The notes beneath the pieces were generated by a model. That model saw only the letters and a program-made list of their open reading frames with translations. It had not been told where the DNA came from and ran no database searches. From positions 1 through 64,000 of the forward strand of contig NZ_JAAMQU010000017.1 in NCBI RefSeq assembly GCF_013522925.1: 64,000 nt of DNA, in the 5' to 3' direction. Positions within the stretch are counted from its first letter, which is position 1. Each line of letters opens with the position of its first letter. The position numbers and the translations under genes are program-made. This stretch comes from Pseudomonas japonica. Its GTDB lineage: Bacteria > Pseudomonadota > Gammaproteobacteria > Pseudomonadales > Pseudomonadaceae. This document shows positions 45,476 through 53,157 of this stretch, one piece after another.

Positions 45476-46124
45476 TAATGGTTTTCTGCTAAGCCTGTCG
45501 CTTTGTTTGGAGATCGGTCTTGCCAACATGGCCATGATCACCCTCGCCATGCAGCGAGGGTTTGCTCAAGGGGTCTGGCTGGGCGTGGGGACCTGTGTAG
45601 GTGACCTGATTTACGCCATTCTTGCCATGACCGGCATGGCTGTGCTGCTGCAGAGCGAATGGGTGCGTTGGATGCTGTGGATCGGCGGGTCAGCAGTATT
45701 GAGCTATCTGTGCTTGAAAATGATCTTAAGTGCCTTGAAGGGGAACACCAGCGAGCATGACGGGACTGTAAAGCAGTGGGGAGAAACCAATCGAGCGTTG
45801 TTTTCCCGCGGCGTCATGTTAGCGATGTCTTCCCCAAGCGCCATTCTCTGGTTTGCCGCCGTCGGCGGCGCAATCATTGCTCGGCAAGGTTCGGATATCG
45901 CCAGCGCCGGACTATTCCTCTGCGGCTTTTTCATTGCCGGCATTTTCTGGGCGTTAGTACTGTGTACCTTGGCTGCGCAGGGCGGTCGGCTGATGGGAGC
46001 GCAACTAGTCAGGTATACGTACATCGCCTCGGCATTGATTTTTGCCTACTTTACAGCCTACGTCGTGATCACAGGCTACACGGAGTTCATCGGCAACCCG
46101 ACGCCCCCGAGCATTGAGCTGTAA
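45465..46124 (+). CDS. LysE/RhtB-family amino acid exporter
   Basis: A 219-residue inner-membrane exporter with about six hydrophobic segments (LSLSLCLEIGLANMAMITLAM; GVGTCVGDLIYAILAMTGMAVLL; FFIAGIFWALVLCTLAAQGG). The family exports amino acids or derivatives. The canonical PGP motif after the first helix is replaced by IGLANM, an unusual feature. It overlaps the unknown enzyme gene upstream and its 3' end overlaps the convergent AraC gene by 49 bases. Confidence 0.75.
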   Translation: MQFSNGFLLSLSLCLEIGLANMAMITLAMQRGFAQGVWLGVGTCVGDLIYAILAMTGMAVLLQSEWVRWMLWIGGSAVLSYLCLKMILSALKGNTSEHDGTVKQWGETNRALFSRGVMLAMSSPSAILWFAAVGGAIIARQGSDIASAGLFLCGFFIAGIFWALVLCTLAAQGGRLMGAQLVRYTYIASALIFAYFTAYVVITGYTEFIGNPTPPSIEL

Positions 46125-46882
46125 TTCCAGGGCGAAGCGCCTATCACCTTGCGAAACGCATTGCTCATATGGGCTTGGTCGAAATAGCCCAGGTCCACGG
46201 CAATGCGTGTGGGGGATTCGTTGAGGCGTAGACGCCTGCGCGCTTCGATCAGCTTTAATTGTTTGAAATACTGCATGGGGGGCAGATGCTTCTGAGCCTT
46301 GAAACTTCGCACGAGATGAAACTTCGATAAATTAGCTTCAGCGCAAAGGTTTTCGAGCTCCAGCGGTTCATAAAGGTTGTCCTTCATGAAGCGAATCAGC
46401 TGGGTCACGCGCAACGGTTCTGGGGGTGTGGTCGGTGTGGTGCGGAAACGAAGCAACTCACCGTATAGGACAAGCTTCGCTTCCTCGCAGCCCTCGGAAT
46501 CCCATTGCGCCGATAGACTAACGATAGAGTGGAACAGCTCTCTATCCTTGATCACGCCTTCCACAAAAATGGGCATGGCATGGGTGTTTGATGCTTCCCC
46601 AACCACATCTCGGACATGTTCGCTATCTAGGTGAAGACTAATGAACTGAGTATCGCCGTCCTGAAACTTGGACGCCTGGACGGTCATAGGATTGTACAGT
46701 GTCACCTCGCCTTGAGTGACGTTCTGCTGCTTACCATCGTACCAAATGTGCTCCACCCCACAGAGGTTCGCACTGAGCACGTACTCTTCATGCGTGTGCT
46801 TAGGATAGCACGTGCTGCTTGCATTGATTTTCGAGCATTCGATGTGCTCATGGCGATTTAGGCTCTCCATGACCATGGACAT
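46076..46882 (-). CDS. AraC-family regulator with cupin-type sensor
   Basis: A 268-residue regulator. The N-terminal cupin/arabinose-binding-type domain (CYPKHTHEEYVLSANLCG) is followed by two helix-turn-helix motifs (LENLCAEANLSKFHLVRSFK and IAVDLGYFDQAHMSNAFRKV). I start at ATG 46882 because GGAGGAG stands seven bases ahead; longer frames to 46918 lack one. Regulators of this layout commonly control neighbouring LysE exporters in response to an amino acid. Convergent with the exporter. Confidence 0.85.
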   Translation of the reverse strand: MSMVMESLNRHEHIECSKINASSTCYPKHTHEEYVLSANLCGVEHIWYDGKQQNVTQGEVTLYNPMTVQASKFQDGDTQFISLHLDSEHVRDVVGEASNTHAMPIFVEGVIKDRELFHSIVSLSAQWDSEGCEEAKLVLYGELLRFRTTPTTPPEPLRVTQLIRFMKDNLYEPLELENLCAEANLSKFHLVRSFKAQKHLPPMQYFKQLKLIEARRRLRLNESPTRIAVDLGYFDQAHMSNAFRKVIGASPWNYSSMLGGVGLPMNSV

Positions 46883-47436
46883 GGCCCGTCTCCTCCGTGA
46901 AATCATGATGTCGTCCAAGGCATCGCAGGCCCCGAGGATGTCCCATAATTATAATAAACTGACGCTTTTAGAAAAAGGACTGTAAGGTAGCAAATTTCGT
47001 ACATTAGCTAGGGAAAGCTGCCTAGCTGCATTACATCTGTACAAAATCACGCAGGATGGCGATGACCGTTCTGGATTCGGGGACGTTTTTGGAGGGATTT
47101 TTCGAGTGTTACCTGCAGTAGCCAGGACGAGTTTTAGCTATGCAATTGGGATGCACTAGCCCTGTGCGGCGGGATTCGTGTTGGTCATTGACAGGCGACT
47201 GAACAAGCGCAATGTACAAGCAACTCCTTGCCCAGCCCCGCAGCGGCACCGCCAAGCCCAAACCTTGACATCGCGTCGGGAGTTGGGGCCACGCTGACCA
47301 TACCAGCAGTTTCCCGATTGCTTTTGCTGCAGCGGCCATAGGCAGCTTTTAGCCGTGGACTGTCCTCTACCAAGGGCAGCTATGGGTCGATAGCTGCTTG
47401 TCGCTGCCATGGATATGAGAGCCGAGCCCGGTGTTG
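46883..47436. other. Intergenic region with no recognised gene
   Basis: About 554 bases. The part next to the AraC gene (46930-47010) is AT-rich and may hold its promoter. Open frames further on lack start signals and resemblance. Confidence 0.4.
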
Positions 47437-47549
47437 CTAACGGTTGGTATCACTCAGATAGTTGTTCGACAGCACCACGATCAGGTCCGGGCGAAACACC
47501 CGCTCGCACGAGGCATAGAAGCTGTTGCAGTCCACCAGGGCGATTTACC
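47437..47549 (-). pseudogene. umuC/rulB remnant (N-terminal fragment)
   Basis: Directly after the umuD-like gene the frame reads IALVDCNSFYASCERVFRPDL and then VVLSNN, the start of a Y-family polymerase (UmuC/RulB), then YLSDTNR and a stop. The initiation region has a TAA where GTA is expected, about four codons after RPDL are missing, and the remaining 380 or so residues are gone. Only the first catalytic Asp motif survives. Confidence 0.8.
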
Positions 47550-47552
47550 GGC

Positions 47553-47984
47553 TCAGGCGTAGGCATGATCGCGCACGCTGTAGCGCACTACACCCCAGAT
47601 GGTCATGTCATCGCTTTCCAGGACGTAGCGTTGCGGATAGGCGGGGTTTTCGGACTGGAGAATGACCTCGGCGCCTTTGCAGTGCAGCCGCTTGCACACG
47701 GGTTCGCCATTGAGCGCGGCAATCACGATGTCCCCGTGCCGGGCCTCGCGGCCCCGATCTACAATCACCAGGTCACCGGAAAACAGGCCGGCACCGTTCA
47801 TGCTGTCGCCCTCGATCTTCACCAGGTACACGTGCGGGGCGCGCAGGTCGAACAGCTCATCCAGGGAGATATGCTTTTCCAGGTGATCCGCTGCCGGCGA
47901 GGGGAAGCCGGCCGGTACCCGGCAGGCGAAAAAGGGCAGGGGGTAAACCGAAGGCTTCAGCGGCCCCAGGACAGAAAACGCCAT
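47553..47984 (-). CDS. UmuD/RulA-like error-prone polymerase accessory protein
   Basis: A 143-residue S24/LexA-type self-processing protein. The cleavage site is in CRVPAGFPSPA (Ala-Gly), the catalytic Ser in KIEGDSMNGAG and the Lys in NGEPVCKRL. In an intact pair it would bind UmuC to form Pol V after RecA-stimulated cleavage. I start at ATG 47984. It lies 2 bases after the DUF1654 gene, downstream of an SOS box. Its UmuC partner here is only a remnant, so any activity must be with a partner encoded elsewhere. Confidence 0.88.
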   Translation of the reverse strand: MAFSVLGPLKPSVYPLPFFACRVPAGFPSPAADHLEKHISLDELFDLRAPHVYLVKIEGDSMNGAGLFSGDLVIVDRGREARHGDIVIAALNGEPVCKRLHCKGAEVILQSENPAYPQRYVLESDDMTIWGVVRYSVRDHAYA

Positions 47985-47986
47985 GG

Positions 47987-48220
47987 TCAATCGTCCTGCA
48001 GCACGGTCCAGAAAATCTGGAGATGGCCATCGTCGCGGTAGGCCAGGGTCACGTTATCGTTTTCCCCCAGCTCTTCCATGATTTGCTCCCACGCCTCGTC
48101 CGAACCGCCCTCGAACCGTTCCAGCAACGCGGTTTTGGCGTGCTGAGCGGCGGGATGGTTGATAGCTCGCTGCAGGCGAATCGCAAGCAGGTCGTAAGGG
48201 TTGGGCTGAGGGAGGGCCAT
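47987..48220 (-). CDS. DUF1654 family protein
   Basis: A 77-residue protein: PYDLLAIRLQRAINHPAAQ, KTALLERFEGGSDEAWEQI, then YRDDGHLQIFWTV. This matches DUF1654, a small family almost confined to Pseudomonas and its phages, often upstream of SOS genes. Function unknown. It is the first gene behind the SOS box and is followed directly by umuD, so it is part of the damage-induced unit. Confidence 0.8.
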   Translation of the reverse strand: MALPQPNPYDLLAIRLQRAINHPAAQHAKTALLERFEGGSDEAWEQIMEELGENDNVTLAYRDDGHLQIFWTVLQDD

Positions 48221-48236
48221 GGCAGGTAACTCGAAA

Positions 48237-48252
48237 CTGTATGTATTTACAG
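48237..48252 (-). promoter_or_regulatory. LexA (SOS) box
   Basis: CTGTAAATACATACAG on the minus strand fits the consensus CTGT-N8-ACAG perfectly. It lies 17 bases before the DUF1654 start and would place DUF1654 and umuD under LexA control. Confidence 0.88.
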
Positions 48253-48387
48253 TATTACACCACGCTCGCGGGTATCAAGATGTTTGACCCGCCGGCCATC
48301 GTCGTGATGGGCAGAAGCGGAAGCGGATCGCAAAACCTTGATTACAGCCTGCTCGAAGTAAACGGTGACGTAAGGTACGGCGTAAGG

Positions 48388-48415
48388 TTGACACACGTGT
48401 CAGCTTGTATATGAT
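48388..48415 (+). promoter_or_regulatory. Strong sigma-70 promoter with operator-like inverted repeat
   Basis: TTGACA (48388-48393) and TATGAT (48410-48415) are separated by 16 bases. The inverted repeat TGACAC-N2-GTGTCA (48389-48402) overlaps the -35 box, suggesting a repressor site. The predicted start near 48422 gives a leader of about 95 bases before the DUF3800 gene. Confidence 0.65.
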
Positions 48416-48460
48416 TGTTCTCAACGCATGAGAGGTCACTTTCGTGCCTACCTTCCGAGA

Positions 48461-48486
48461 CCCGCCTAGCGAAAGCTGCGGGTTTT
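48461..48486 (+). ncRNA. Hairpin/attenuator in the leader of the DUF3800 gene (candidate structured RNA)
   Basis: CCCGC (48461-48465) and AGC (48468-48470) pair with GCT and GCGGG (48475-48482) around a GAAA tetraloop, with TTTT following. The hairpin has the form of an intrinsic terminator but lies 30 bases before the DUF3800 start and downstream of a strong promoter. Structured RNAs named DUF3800 motifs have been reported upstream of genes of this family; whether this belongs to one needs a covariance search. Confidence 0.5.
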
Positions 48487-48516
48487 CGTGTTTCTGGGGC
48501 AAGGAATCAAGCAGCC

Positions 48517-49359
48517 ATGACGCATTACGTCGCGTACCTGGACGAATTCGGGCACGTCGGCCAATACGTCTCACGCCACCATCCAAAGTACAAAACGCAT
48601 CCCGCGTTCGGGTTTGCTGGCCTCCTGCTGCCAGCCACCGAGATTCGCGAGTTCGCCATCTTTTTCTACAAGCTCAAGTGCCGGCTTCTCGCGCACGATC
48701 TTGCGCACAACAATCCGAAAAATCTGCCTGCCTACCAGTGGGAGAAAAAGGGCTCGCAGCTCTATACGCTGCGCAATGTCACGCAGTACGAGCAGCTGCG
48801 GCGATCCACGTTCCGTCTCCTGGCGCACATCGGGAAAATCGGGGGGCATGTGTTCTACACGGGCGAACACAAGACCACTGACCCCGAAGCCCACGACTCC
48901 ACCGAAACGTTCAAACGCCAGCTCCTGCAGTCGGTTCGCAAAATTGACCGATTCTGCGCGGACAACAACTCGACCTTCATGCTGATGCTCGACGAGCAGC
49001 AGGCCGGGAACGAATGGCGGGAAACCAACGTGGAAGTCTGCACGCTGGCCATGTTCGAGGATGCTTCCGAGAAATGCAGGACGCTCATCGAGCCGCCCAT
49101 TCAGGCAGAAAGCCACCTGTTTCAAACCATCCAGTGCGCCGACTGGATCTGCGGCCTGATCGGGCGGCTGACTGCCTTATCGGTAGCCCCTGAGGAATAT
49201 CCCGAGCTGGAACCCTTCGACACGTATTTCGCGGATCGGATAGCCAAGGTTGCCATGCCCTGCAGCGGTCTGGAGCATCAAAAGACCGCTGAGATTCCCG
49301 CCGAGCAGGCGGGTGAAACGATGCCGGACGCCGCTGGAGCCCTTGCAGGCGACCAATAG
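48517..49359 (+). CDS. DUF3800 family protein
   Basis: A 280-residue protein of the DUF3800 family, predicted to have an RNase H-like fold. Diagnostic parts are THYVAYLDEFGHVG at the start (family YxDESG/YLDEFG), MLMLDEQQAG in the middle and QCADWICGLIGRL. The two Asp and the ADxICG motif are the conserved putative active site. The family is common in mobile elements and often preceded by structured RNA. ATG at 48517 is preferred since the longer frame runs through the leader hairpin. Function unknown. Confidence 0.78.
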   Translation: MTHYVAYLDEFGHVGQYVSRHHPKYKTHPAFGFAGLLLPATEIREFAIFFYKLKCRLLAHDLAHNNPKNLPAYQWEKKGSQLYTLRNVTQYEQLRRSTFRLLAHIGKIGGHVFYTGEHKTTDPEAHDSTETFKRQLLQSVRKIDRFCADNNSTFMLMLDEQQAGNEWRETNVEVCTLAMFEDASEKCRTLIEPPIQAESHLFQTIQCADWICGLIGRLTALSVAPEEYPELEPFDTYFADRIAKVAMPCSGLEHQKTAEIPAEQAGETMPDAAGALAGDQ

Positions 49360-49469
49360 GGCTCATGCAAGGGTGTCGTAAAACGTAGCGGGCTCGCACT
49401 GGCGCAGCAGAACTGACTCCGCCGTCCCGTCGCAAAGCCCTTGATGCCCTGCATCAGCGTTGTCCGGCT

Positions 49470-49718
49470 TCAATGCCCCAGTACCGCGATCCGTGCTGTC
49501 AGGGCCCGTTCATACAGCTCATGCAGTCGCTCGAGATCGGTCGGTTGTAACAATTTCAGCCACTCCAGCGCTTCGGTAAAGCCCACTGTGCGTTGCTCGG
49601 TCAGCAGGGCGGCATCCGCGCTGTCAGCGCGCTGAATGTCCTCCAGCAGCGCCTGGCATTTGTCCGAGAGATACGCCGGCAGCTGCAACGACATCACATT
49701 GAGCAGGGGCGCTTTCAT
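49470..49718 (-). CDS. Hypothetical protein, cassette gene B (copy 2)
   Basis: An 82-residue helical protein (MSLQLPAYLSDKCQALLEDI, ALEWLKLLQPTDLERLHELY) paralogous to 25787-26047. Its ATG overlaps the stop of the upstream gene as ATGA, the same layout as copy 1. Identity between the copies is clear but far from complete, so the duplication is old or the copies were acquired separately. Confidence 0.65.
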   Translation of the reverse strand: MKAPLLNVMSLQLPAYLSDKCQALLEDIQRADSADAALLTEQRTVGFTEALEWLKLLQPTDLERLHELYERALTARIAVLGH

Positions 49719-49993
49719 GGCCGTCTCGCACACAGGTAGCCCGGAGCTGGCATCAGGGCCAGTTGTTGCCAAAGCGTCCCCAGTCGCTGGCCCGCCGGTG
49801 AATACGCCGGCCCGTCCAGCACGGCGCTGTCGCATGGAATCACCTCTTCCAGGCTGAAACAGTCATAACCGTATTCGGCGTTGGCCAGCTGCAAGGCACC
49901 TTGCGCATCAAAGGCTGCATACACCGTGTCCTCGTCGATCCAGAAGGCCTGCAAGGGTCGGGTCAAGGTCAAGAGTTCGTTAGCCGCTTTCAT
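49715..49993 (-). CDS. Hypothetical protein, cassette gene A (copy 2)
   Basis: A 92-residue protein beginning MKAANELLTLTRPLQAFWI, paralogous to 26044-26319; both copies also share a Pro-Gly-rich end (MPAPGYLCARRP here). GAGGAG precedes the ATG at 49993. It is coupled to the gene B paralogue. No family recognised. Confidence 0.65.
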   Translation of the reverse strand: MKAANELLTLTRPLQAFWIDEDTVYAAFDAQGALQLANAEYGYDCFSLEEVIPCDSAVLDGPAYSPAGQRLGTLWQQLALMPAPGYLCARRP

Positions 49994-50128
49994 CGGTAGA
50001 CTGCTCCTCAGGGGTTGGCCTAACGGTAGGCCATATGGATACACCAGGGCCGTGCGCCCCGACGAATGCCAGCCAAACGATCGCAACAGCGGCTAGACAG
50101 TCACCCTGGGGGAGTTGGCCTGCTGATT

Positions 50129-50632
50129 TCAAAAGCCAGGCTGGCGGGCTGACCAAGTACATTGGCGAGCACCACAGCGCTGCATGCCGATCTTTTCCAG
50201 TACCCTGATCGAGGCCGCATGATCAGGACGGACCACCGCCCAGACACGGTTGATGCCGGGCGTTCCGAACGCACATCGCAAGGCGACCTCGCCCAGCTCC
50301 GTCGCATAGCCCTTGCCCCACGCCTCTACCGCAAAGCAATAGCCGATGTCCAGACGGGGTTCGCCCAGGTAGTCGTCATATGCAATGCCTCCAAATCCAA
50401 TGACCCGCTCGGGTTCGGCTTTATTGGCAATGCTCCACCACCCGTAACCCTGCTGGTCCCAATGGTTCAGCCATTGGCCCAATAGCGACTCGGCCTGGGT
50501 CAGGGTTGCCAGAGGGCCTGCAGGAGCAAAGACCTGCGTTCGCGAGTCGCTGTAGATTTCGAACAGGCGGGGTAAATCGCTGACTTTAGGCTTTCTGAAG
50601 GTCAGCCGAGGGCCGTAAATGGGCATCTGCAT
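50129..50632 (-). CDS. GNAT N-acetyltransferase (RimJ/RimL-type), 3' frameshift likely
   Basis: A GCN5-type acetyltransferase of the ribosomal-protein-acetylase-like branch: GPRLTFRKPKVSDLPRLFEI, IGFGGIAYDD, GYCFAVEAWGKGYATELGEV (acetyl-CoA loop) and VWAVVRPDHAASIRVLEKIG. The last 13 residues (RQCTWSARQPGF) are unlike the family, while the neighbouring frame continues naturally as LANVLGQPASLAFEIS to a stop at 50101. A one-base deletion near 50170 explains this. The catalytic part is intact, so activity may remain. Substrate unknown. Confidence 0.75.
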   Translation of the reverse strand: MQMPIYGPRLTFRKPKVSDLPRLFEIYSDSRTQVFAPAGPLATLTQAESLLGQWLNHWDQQGYGWWSIANKAEPERVIGFGGIAYDDYLGEPRLDIGYCFAVEAWGKGYATELGEVALRCAFGTPGINRVWAVVRPDHAASIRVLEKIGMQRCGARQCTWSARQPGF

Positions 50633-50735
50633 AGGGTAACGCTGGAAATTTTGCTAACGCTAGCCTACGGCAATAGGGACAGCAACCACCCTGGGCCAAA
50701 GCGCTGTACTGCTGCCAGCGCGCGAACCGTAGAAA

Positions 50736-50765
50736 GGACAGGGCGATCGGAAGATCGCCCTGTCC
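50736..50765 (-). terminator. Intrinsic terminator after the YciE-like gene
   Basis: GGACAGGGCGATC pairs perfectly with GATCGCCCTGTCC around a four-base loop, followed on the minus strand by TTTCT. It lies 3 bases after the ferritin-like gene ends. Confidence 0.8.
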
Positions 50766-50768
50766 GCC

Positions 50769-51275
50769 TTACTTTTTCTTTTTCTCCAGGGTTGCTGCCT
50801 GGTTACCACCCTGCTCGGCAATGGCAGAGAGTCGCTCATCGGCGCCCTTCTCTTCGGCCAGGGTCTCGCCCAACAACGCGGCGGCCTCGGTAAGCCCCAG
50901 GTGTTTGGCCATGGCAACCAAGGTGCCATACGCGGCGATTTCGTAGTGCTCGATCTTCTGGCAGGCACCAATCAGCGCAGCGTCCAGCACCGGCCCTTTC
51001 TCGATTTCGTCGAGCAGCTCCTTGCCTTCCTCGATCAAGCCTTCAGTCGCCACGCACTTCATGCGCTTGAGTTTGAACCCGGTCACTTCCACCACTTGAT
51101 CAATCCGCTCGATCTGACCCTGGGTTTCTTCCAGGTGCGTGGTGAAGGCTTCGGCCAGCAGAGGATTGGTTGACGCGCGAGCCATCCGCGGCAGCGCCTT
51201 GGTGATCTGCTTTTCAGCGCTGTAGACATCGGACAGCTCGTGGATAAACAGATCTTCTACGGTTGTGCGGGCCAT
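50769..51275 (-). CDS. Ferritin-like DUF892 protein (YciE/YciF family)
   Basis: A 168-residue helical protein: TVEDLFIHELSDVYSAEKQI, EETQGQIERIDQVVE, ACQKIEHYEIAAYGTLVA. The Glu and His positions (HELSD, EET, EHYE) are the di-iron ligands of the family. YciE/YciF proteins are stress-induced and their precise role is open. GAGGTATCACC precedes the ATG. A strong terminator follows. Often found next to DUF2382 or catalase genes in Pseudomonas; a DUF2382 relic lies elsewhere in this window. Confidence 0.87.
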   Translation of the reverse strand: MARTTVEDLFIHELSDVYSAEKQITKALPRMARASTNPLLAEAFTTHLEETQGQIERIDQVVEVTGFKLKRMKCVATEGLIEEGKELLDEIEKGPVLDAALIGACQKIEHYEIAAYGTLVAMAKHLGLTEAAALLGETLAEEKGADERLSAIAEQGGNQAATLEKKKK

Positions 51276-51493
51276 GGTGATACCTCATCGTCATTGATCA
51301 GATTGGGGCGCATCGCTTTTGCTGGGAGCGCGTGTACTGCCACGCTACCGGCGCATTCCTGCAACCCATTTGCCTGGAAAGGCGTGTAGTACCTGTTCAT
51401 CAGAGAATCTTGCACACCGTTTGTCCTGCGCGCTTCGCTTTTGTCGGATAAGCGGTACGGCTACAGGACGCCGTCCACCTGCATGTGGCCTGC

Positions 51494-51655
51494 ATGAAGG
51501 TGAACGGCTTGATTCAGGTGATGGACCTGAACGCCAACCGCAGCCAAGTGGCTCGAACTGCTGTCCTTCGGGAGGGGATAACGCGGATGTATTTAGCCGT
51601 GGCCAAAGCCTGGCCAGTAAGCGGTCCTGAAGACCGCAGCCAGGCGGGCTCTTAG
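51494..51655 (+). CDS. Possible small hypothetical protein
   Basis: A 53-residue frame: MKVNGLIQVMDLNANRSQVA, then RTAVLREGITRMYLAVAKAW. The text is natural and amphipathic but there is no clear ribosome binding site and no family known to me. Its end overlaps the convergent DUF6555-like gene by four bases. Confidence 0.25.
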   Translation: MKVNGLIQVMDLNANRSQVARTAVLREGITRMYLAVAKAWPVSGPEDRSQAGS

Positions 51656-51921
51656 TCGGTGTCGGCTGAGCTGATCATGGACGCCTCGCCTGGGGACTGC
51701 ATGCCTACCGCGCGCCATTGCACATTGCCGATGCCTGCCTGTTCGGCTTCGGACTGCGAGGTGCGTTTGATCCGGTCATGCTTGTGGCGCGGTATATGCC
51801 CGATCCCGGCATCACAGCTTGCCCAGTGCCACGCCTGCGCCGCATCAATCTGATCCAGCCGGATGATGAAGGACTTCTGGTTGCCGTGCAGGGTGTAGTC
51901 GATGGTGAAGAGTTTTGACAT
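51652..51921 (-). CDS. DUF6555-like small protein
   Basis: An 89-residue protein: MSKLFTIDYTLHGNQKSFII, DAAQAWHWASCDAGIGHIP, ending with an acidic tail. The AWHWASxDAGI block fits the Pseudomonas family DUF6555. GAGGAG stands 9 bases before the ATG at 51921. Function unknown. The tail includes QSEAEQAGIGNVQW. Confidence 0.7.
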   Translation of the reverse strand: MSKLFTIDYTLHGNQKSFIIRLDQIDAAQAWHWASCDAGIGHIPRHKHDRIKRTSQSEAEQAGIGNVQWRAVGMQSPGEASMISSADTD

Positions 51922-52303
51922 GGCAGTGCGCTCCTCTGAAAAATTCATCTAACCGAGTATTTTCGTAGTCGAAGATTCCAAACGGGCAAGGGATTTCGAA
52001 GTTACTGGCCTTCAAGCGCGGGAGGTGTCACAGGGTATGCCACCTTGCGGCCTACGGCTTTCTAACGCGGGGACTGCATGATCCAAACCTGGTGGCGAGG
52101 CTTGGAAGGCTCAACTGCAGTGTTTGCAATCGAACACCGCACGCCCTAGAAGGACGGCGCCGATCGGCCTGAAGTGCTCCCATAACGCAGCCGAAAACGT
52201 GTACAGCCAATCGGCTGCGTAGCGTTAGCAAGAAGATTTTGTACAAACCTGACCGCTTGTCTCTCAGTCTCCAACGGGACCGCAGCCGCAGGGTCTGAAG
52301 GGA
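51922..52303. other. Divergent intergenic region before the receiver gene
   Basis: About 382 bases with promoters expected for the DUF6555-like gene and the receiver gene. I see no small gene or clear operator. Confidence 0.35.
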
Positions 52304-52693
52304 ATGCACGCTTACTCTGGATCGACCGCTGCCCCTTCCATCATGATCGTCGAGGACGAGGATCTGCTGCGCGAGCTCCTGACCGAGGCATTTTCGGAAA
52401 TGGGTGTAGCGGTGAGCGCTGTTGCCACAGCTGACGACGGCTTGACAGCCTTCGAGAAAAATACGGCCTTCGATCTCCTAGTCACTGATGTCCGAACGCC
52501 TGGCCGCATGAACGGTTGGGACCTGGCGAAAGCCGTCTATGACCAACGACCAAACGTCCCTATCATCATCACCAGCGGCTATTCGGCCGAGCAGCATAAT
52601 AATGAACTGCCTCCCAGTGCCTGCTTTGTGCAAAAGCCCTGGTCCCTGGAATCGTTATGTGAACTGGCAAAAACCCTTCTTCACGGGTCATGA
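52304..52693 (+). CDS. Stand-alone response regulator receiver
   Basis: A 129-residue receiver: PSIMIVEDEDLLRELLTEAF, phospho-acceptor Asp in LLVTDVRTPGRMNGWDLA, Ser/Thr in IIITSGYSAEQ and Lys in FVQKPWSLESL. No output domain. It resembles the C-terminal receivers of hybrid kinases such as that at 39887. No kinase gene lies next to it, so it probably works with a distant partner. Confidence 0.85.
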   Translation: MHAYSGSTAAPSIMIVEDEDLLRELLTEAFSEMGVAVSAVATADDGLTAFEKNTAFDLLVTDVRTPGRMNGWDLAKAVYDQRPNVPIIITSGYSAEQHNNELPPSACFVQKPWSLESLCELAKTLLHGS

Positions 52694-52753
52694 GGCGCTA
52701 TCGCAGCTGAAGCCCGTCGGCCGCTCATTCCCCACCCCACGCTTAGGGCTATA

Positions 52754-52769
52754 CTGTACATCCATACAC
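52754..52769 (+). promoter_or_regulatory. SOS-box-like sequence
   Basis: CTGTACATCCATACAC matches CTGT-N8-ACAG except for the last base. It lies 19 bases before the coiled-coil gene, a position suitable for LexA repression. Weaker than the box at 48237. Confidence 0.45.
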
Positions 52770-52787
52770 TATAATCGGACAGCCGCC

Positions 52788-53153
52788 ATGGACGCTCAGC
52801 CCTCGAATTCACTGCCCGCCCCCAACCAGGACGCGTTCTCCCTGGGTATCCCGTCCATGCTCGCCGCGTGGAAACACCACTGTACGTTGCTCAACCATGA
52901 ATTGGACGAGACGTGCCGCGAACTCGCTAATGGCCGGCGCCGGATCGCCCAGCTGGTGACCCAGCACGACAACGACCAGCAGCGGCTCAAACACCAGCAG
53001 GCCCGGATCGGTGAGCTTGAAACCGAAGTGAAGCGGCTAAAGGACCGGCTTGTCACCGCCATGGCCCGTGAGGCCGCCGGCCACAGCGCCGCGATCTATG
53101 AGAATGCGTACCACGGCACGCCGCCGGCAGCGCGTCTCCCAAGTCATCCCTGA
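52788..53153 (+). CDS. Coiled-coil hypothetical protein
   Basis: A 121-residue protein dominated by a coiled coil at about residues 30-90 (HHCTLLNHELDETCRELANG; IAQLVTQHDNDQQRLKHQQA; RIGELETEVKRLKDRLV), with a Pro-rich tail. The ATG at 52788 follows the SOS-like box. It is convergent with the HTH gene at 53158, separated by four bases. No family recognised; it may be a plasmid maintenance or structural protein. Confidence 0.6.
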   Translation: MDAQPSNSLPAPNQDAFSLGIPSMLAAWKHHCTLLNHELDETCRELANGRRRIAQLVTQHDNDQQRLKHQQARIGELETEVKRLKDRLVTAMAREAAGHSAAIYENAYHGTPPAARLPSHP

Positions 53154-53157
53154 GGCG

